A stretch of DNA of 34,111 bases, from contig JAIPEP010000011.1 of assembly GCA_021737085.1 (NCBI GenBank), forward strand, positions 1 to 34,111, written 5' to 3'. Below are positions 31,278-34,111 of this stretch, piece by piece. The DNA is from Desulfohalobiaceae bacterium. GTDB taxonomy: Bacteria > Desulfobacterota > Desulfovibrionia > Desulfovibrionales > Desulfothermaceae. The position numbers and the translations under genes are program-made. Within the stretch, counting starts at the first letter, position 1; each line of letters opens with the position of its first letter. Under the pieces are notes generated by a model that ran no database searches, was not told the origin of the DNA, and was given only the letters and a program-made list of their open reading frames with translations.

Positions 31278-31833
31278 ACGGGAAATCATCATCTCCCCTA
31301 TCGGGGAAATTCCCTCATCAATAACTGTACCGTTGCGTAGGGCAACCGCAAGAATCTTTGGCCTCCCGGCAAGGATCGCCCCCCTATTGCAGCGCATAGA
31401 TTTCGCCTACTCCACGGCTCGGCAACAGCACCATTCCACCGCCATTCTGGACAAGCTCACAGAGCTGCGCCCGGACAGCTGCTTCCGGATTCTGGCCATT
31501 TCGGACAGGGATCTGTATATTCCCATCCTGACCCACGTATATGGAGAGGCCCAATTGAACGGGACCGCCTGCATAATTTCTCTTTACCGCCTCACCCATT
31601 CCCAGCCCCCCTATCAGGAGAGCGGCATCACAACCCAGCGAAGCATCAAGGAGGCCCTGCACGAGCTGGGACATACTCTTGGTCTGAGGCACTGCACCGA
31701 TCCGAGCTGCCTAATGCACTACTGCCGCAGGATTTCGGATGTGGATCACAAGACGGATCGCTTCTGCCGCTACTGCCAGGTCTGGCTCCGCGACGCCCTG
31801 GAGAAAGAAAGGCTCTCCTTCAGCTCCCGCTAG
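31273..31833 (+). CDS. amzA: Archaemetzincin-type zinc metalloprotease
   Basis: This encodes 186 residues if translation starts at TTG 31273, which lies within a 20-bp repeat and has no visible ribosome site; an in-frame TAG (31255-31257) bars a longer start. The hallmark is HELGHTLGLRHC (130-141), a metzincin HExxHxxGxxH zinc site followed by C141, C146 and M148 (Met-turn), and then a CxxC pair C165/C168, matching the archaemetzincin pattern HExxHxxGxxHCx4CxM followed by CxxC. The N-terminus IIISPIGEI matches the family's first strand. These proteases are mainly archaeal and scattered in bacteria; substrate unknown. The 3' end overlaps the convergent sensor kinase gene by 14 bp. Confidence 0.9.
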   Translation: MEREIIISPIGEIPSSITVPLRRATARIFGLPARIAPLLQRIDFAYSTARQQHHSTAILDKLTELRPDSCFRILAISDRDLYIPILTHVYGEAQLNGTACIISLYRLTHSQPPYQESGITTQRSIKEALHELGHTLGLRHCTDPSCLMHYCRRISDVDHKTDRFCRYCQVWLRDALEKERLSFSSR

Positions 31834-33313
31834 CGACGGGAAGCTGGACCACGAAAGTGCTGCCCTGGCCATATTGGCTACGCAGGGAGATGCTGCCGCC
31901 CATGTCGTCCAAAATCCCTTTCACAATGGGCAATCCCAGTCCAGTGCCGCTTATGTTCCTGGTCTGCTTGTTCTTGCTCCGATAGAAGCGCTCAAAGATT
32001 CGGGACTGCTCTTTCTCCTCGATCCCGATCCCGTTGTCCTCCACCTCCACCCGGACCTGGCCGTCCTGTACCGGACCGAGCCGAACCGCTATCCTGCCCT
32101 GCTCCGGGGTATACTTCACCGCATTTCCGATGAGATTGCTCAAGACACTCTCCAGGGCCCTGGGGTCGGCCTCCACAATGGGCTGCTCTTCACCACTCGC
32201 CTCGAAGGAGAGCTCCTGATCCTTCTCCACCGCCCTGTCCCGGAAAAAGTCCACTTGAGAGTTGAGCATCTCCCGAAGATCCACCCTCTGCACCTCCGTG
32301 TACGCGGATCCCGCCTCCACACGGGACAGGTCCAGAAGGTCCTCGATCAGGGAAAGCATTCCTTTGGTCTTTTCCTTGGCCCGGCTCAGGATGCGCTGTT
32401 CTTTCTCCGGCTGCTCCTGCTCCAACATGTCCTGCAGGACAAGGGCCATCTGTTCATGGATAGTGGACAGCGGGGAACGCAGCTCATGGGATACCTTGGC
32501 CACAAACTCGGACTTCAGGCGATCCATTTCCTTAAGGTCGGAGATGTCCCCGAATACGACCACAGAGCCAAGGCACTCCCCGTTCTCGCCGAGCACCGGG
32601 TTGGTCCGGACCATATAGAAATGCCCCCCTCCGAGCTGCAGCTCATAGGAGATGTCATCCTGCTGAGCCTCCCGGGACTGGCTGCGGATCAGCTCGCACA
32701 ACTCACCGTCCTCGAGGCATTCTCCTATCTCGCAGCCGATGTCGTCCTCCTTCTTGTCCAGGATCTGTCTGGCAGTCTGATTCATGAGAACGACACTGCC
32801 CTCGGTATTGGTCACAATCACTCCGTTGGGCAGAGACTCAAGGATAGTGCGTATCCTGCTCTTCTCCGTATCCAGATCGAGCAGAGCGCGCCGCCTCTCC
32901 TTCTCCAGCCTGAAACGATCCCGCTCCAGACGGATGGTGTTCAGGGCCCGGTCCACCACCAGCCTTAGGTGCTCCTTGTCGAAGGGCTTGGGGATAAAGT
33001 CGAAGGCCCCTTGCTTCATGGCCTCTATGGCAGTTTCGATGGTGGCGTATCCGGTTATGATGATAACCTGTACATTGTATCCCGCTTCCCTGATGCGGCG
33101 GTGCACTTCCATCCCGTCCATCCCGGGCATCTTGAGATCGAGCAGGACCACGGCGACCTCCTGCTTTTGCAGTGTCTCCAGGGCCTGCTCTCCGTTCCGG
33201 GCGTGCAGGACGCCACAGTCAAGGCGACGCACGATCCGGTCGACGGCGAGGCGGATATTCTCCTCGTCGTCCACCACCAGGACGTTCAACTGTTCCTTAG
33301 GACCGGACTGCAT
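31820..33313 (-). CDS. Receiver-PAS-histidine kinase hybrid
   Basis: This encodes 497 residues from ATG 33313. The domain order is receiver (1-125; D15-D16, phospho-acceptor D59 in VVLLDLKMPGMDG, K109), PAS (about 153-262; VIVTNTEGSVVLMNQTARQIL), HisKA with H276 (KVSHELRSPL) and HATPase (N393-N397 in LSNLIGNAVKYTPE; DNGIG 426-430; GTGLGLPIV 456-464). No membrane segment, so it is cytoplasmic. A receiver in front of a kinase suggests it gets phosphoryl groups from the preceding kinase and passes them on, or tunes its own activity. It starts 3 bases after the stop of that kinase. Its 3' end overlaps the archaemetzincin gene. Confidence 0.93.
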   Translation of the reverse strand: MQSGPKEQLNVLVVDDEENIRLAVDRIVRRLDCGVLHARNGEQALETLQKQEVAVVLLDLKMPGMDGMEVHRRIREAGYNVQVIIITGYATIETAIEAMKQGAFDFIPKPFDKEHLRLVVDRALNTIRLERDRFRLEKERRRALLDLDTEKSRIRTILESLPNGVIVTNTEGSVVLMNQTARQILDKKEDDIGCEIGECLEDGELCELIRSQSREAQQDDISYELQLGGGHFYMVRTNPVLGENGECLGSVVVFGDISDLKEMDRLKSEFVAKVSHELRSPLSTIHEQMALVLQDMLEQEQPEKEQRILSRAKEKTKGMLSLIEDLLDLSRVEAGSAYTEVQRVDLREMLNSQVDFFRDRAVEKDQELSFEASGEEQPIVEADPRALESVLSNLIGNAVKYTPEQGRIAVRLGPVQDGQVRVEVEDNGIGIEEKEQSRIFERFYRSKNKQTRNISGTGLGLPIVKGILDDMGGSISLRSQYGQGSTFVVQLPVASGS

Positions 33314-33316
33314 CGA

Positions 33317-34111
33317 TTAGTCCCCTTTCCCGGATTGATCCAGCGGAAGATCGATAAAGAAACTCGTCCCTCCCTCCTCCCGATTGGCCACTTGCAACCT
33401 GCCGCCATGATTGCGGACGATCTGGTAGGCCACGCTAAGCCCCAGACCGGTACCTCCGCCTTTCTCCTGACCTTCCCCTCCCCGCTCCGACTCCTTGGTG
33501 CTAAAGAAGGGATCGAAGATATAGGGCAGGACCTGCGGATCGATACCCGGGCCGGTGTCGGAGATGGTAATTTGGATCCAATCCTTGGTCAGGCTCTCGG
33601 TGGCCACACGCAACACCCCGTTGCCCTCCATGGCCTCGGCCGCATTGAGGATGATATTCATGAGCACATGGCTTATCTGCTGCAGATCGCACTTGGGATA
33701 GGGGAGGCTTTCCTCGAGATCCTGTCTGATCTCTATATTCTGAAAGATGGCGTGTTTTTCCAGAAGGAAAAGCGTGCGGGACAGGGCTTTGTTAATGTCC
33801 TGGGGGGCGGCCTGGGAGGAAGACTGCTTGGCGAACTCCAAAAGCTCCCGGACGGTTTCGCGACAGCGGTTCGTGTCATCCAGGATACGCTGCACATCCT
33901 CTCTGGCCTCCGGAGGCAGCTCGTATTCGTCCATAAGCAGCTGGGCGAAGAGATTTATCCCGGCCAAGGGATTGTTGATCTGATGGGCCACACCCGCGGC
34001 CAGCTTGCCCAATGCCGCCATCTTCGAGGACTGGAACAGCTCCAGCCGGGTCTCCTCCAATTCCTTCTCCATTTTCAGATCCTCGCGCAGGTCGTAGAAG
34101 AACCCGATGGT
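33317..34111 (-). CDS. Sensor histidine kinase, partial (N-terminus outside the window)
   Basis: The frame is open to the window edge and the first residues visible (TIGFFYDLREDLK) look like the end of a PAS domain, so the start lies beyond 34111. The HisKA part contains the phosphoacceptor histidine in AAGVAHQINNPLAGIN; the HATPase part has the N-box MNIILNAAEAM, SDTGPGID, the F-box IFDPFFSTKE, and GGGTGLGLSVAY. It is of the NtrB-like kind that usually pairs with NtrC-type regulators; the sigma54 regulator at 29892 is a reasonable partner by vicinity, though not proven. It is followed after 3 bases by the receiver-PAS-kinase gene. Confidence 0.9.
   Translation of the reverse strand, partial: TIGFFYDLREDLKMEKELEETRLELFQSSKMAALGKLAAGVAHQINNPLAGINLFAQLLMDEYELPPEAREDVQRILDDTNRCRETVRELLEFAKQSSSQAAPQDINKALSRTLFLLEKHAIFQNIEIRQDLEESLPYPKCDLQQISHVLMNIILNAAEAMEGNGVLRVATESLTKDWIQITISDTGPGIDPQVLPYIFDPFFSTKESERGGEGQEKGGGTGLGLSVAYQIVRNHGGRLQVANREEGGTSFFIDLPLDQSGKGD

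Overview
The window looks like chromosomal DNA from a moderately GC-rich sulfate-reducing Desulfobacterota (deltaproteobacterial) organism, possibly a Desulfovibrionales relative. The reasons are a bacterial Wood-Ljungdahl methyl-branch operon with a corrinoid protein, a giant HdrA-type flavoprotein beside MvhD and MetV/MetF homologues, and sigma54 response regulators. The genus is inference; no rRNA gene is present.

Layout. Positions 1-9843 are mostly housekeeping: the 3' end of pyrF, two membrane-protein genes, dprA, a xerC/xerD-type recombinase, an unrecognised 580-residue protein, a zinc-ribbon acidic protein, rarA, isocitrate dehydrogenase (minus strand) and a small coiled-coil protein. 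A nested double-stem terminator (9923-9996) then closes a long minus-strand operon that reads from about 20460 down to 10009: cooC-like, cooC-like, prmA-like methyltransferase, a RACo-like ATPase without the [2Fe-2S] domain, full-length RACo (acsV), a 21-codon leader ORF, acsD, acsC and acsE. These encode the corrinoid iron-sulfur protein, its methyltransferase, its reductive activators and nickel-insertion-type ATPases. The CODH/ACS catalytic subunits (acsA/acsB) are not in the window.

Divergent from that operon (20718-28974) is a plus-strand methylene-tetrahydrofolate reductase cluster: a MetF-like protein, a 1482-residue HdrA/GltD-like/HdrA fusion with three FAD modules, an MvhD protein with an in-frame UGA at a conserved cysteine position followed by a SECIS-like hairpin (predicted selenocysteine), MetV, a second MetF and a stand-alone CheY-like receiver. 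Together the two divergent units supply electrons for and carry out methylene-THF to methyl-THF to methyl-corrinoid transfer. The HdrA/MvhD pair suggests a flavin-based electron bifurcating or confurcating MTHF reductase complex.

Positions 28975-29891 are non-coding and rich in structure, including a 288-bp imperfect inverted repeat and several hairpins. The right end has a sigma54 response regulator, an archaemetzincin-type protease and two minus-strand sensor kinases, the last cut by the window edge. Three near-identical 144-bp palindromic elements (5720, 7955, 26236), two with 4-bp target duplications, look like a MITE family inserted just after genes.
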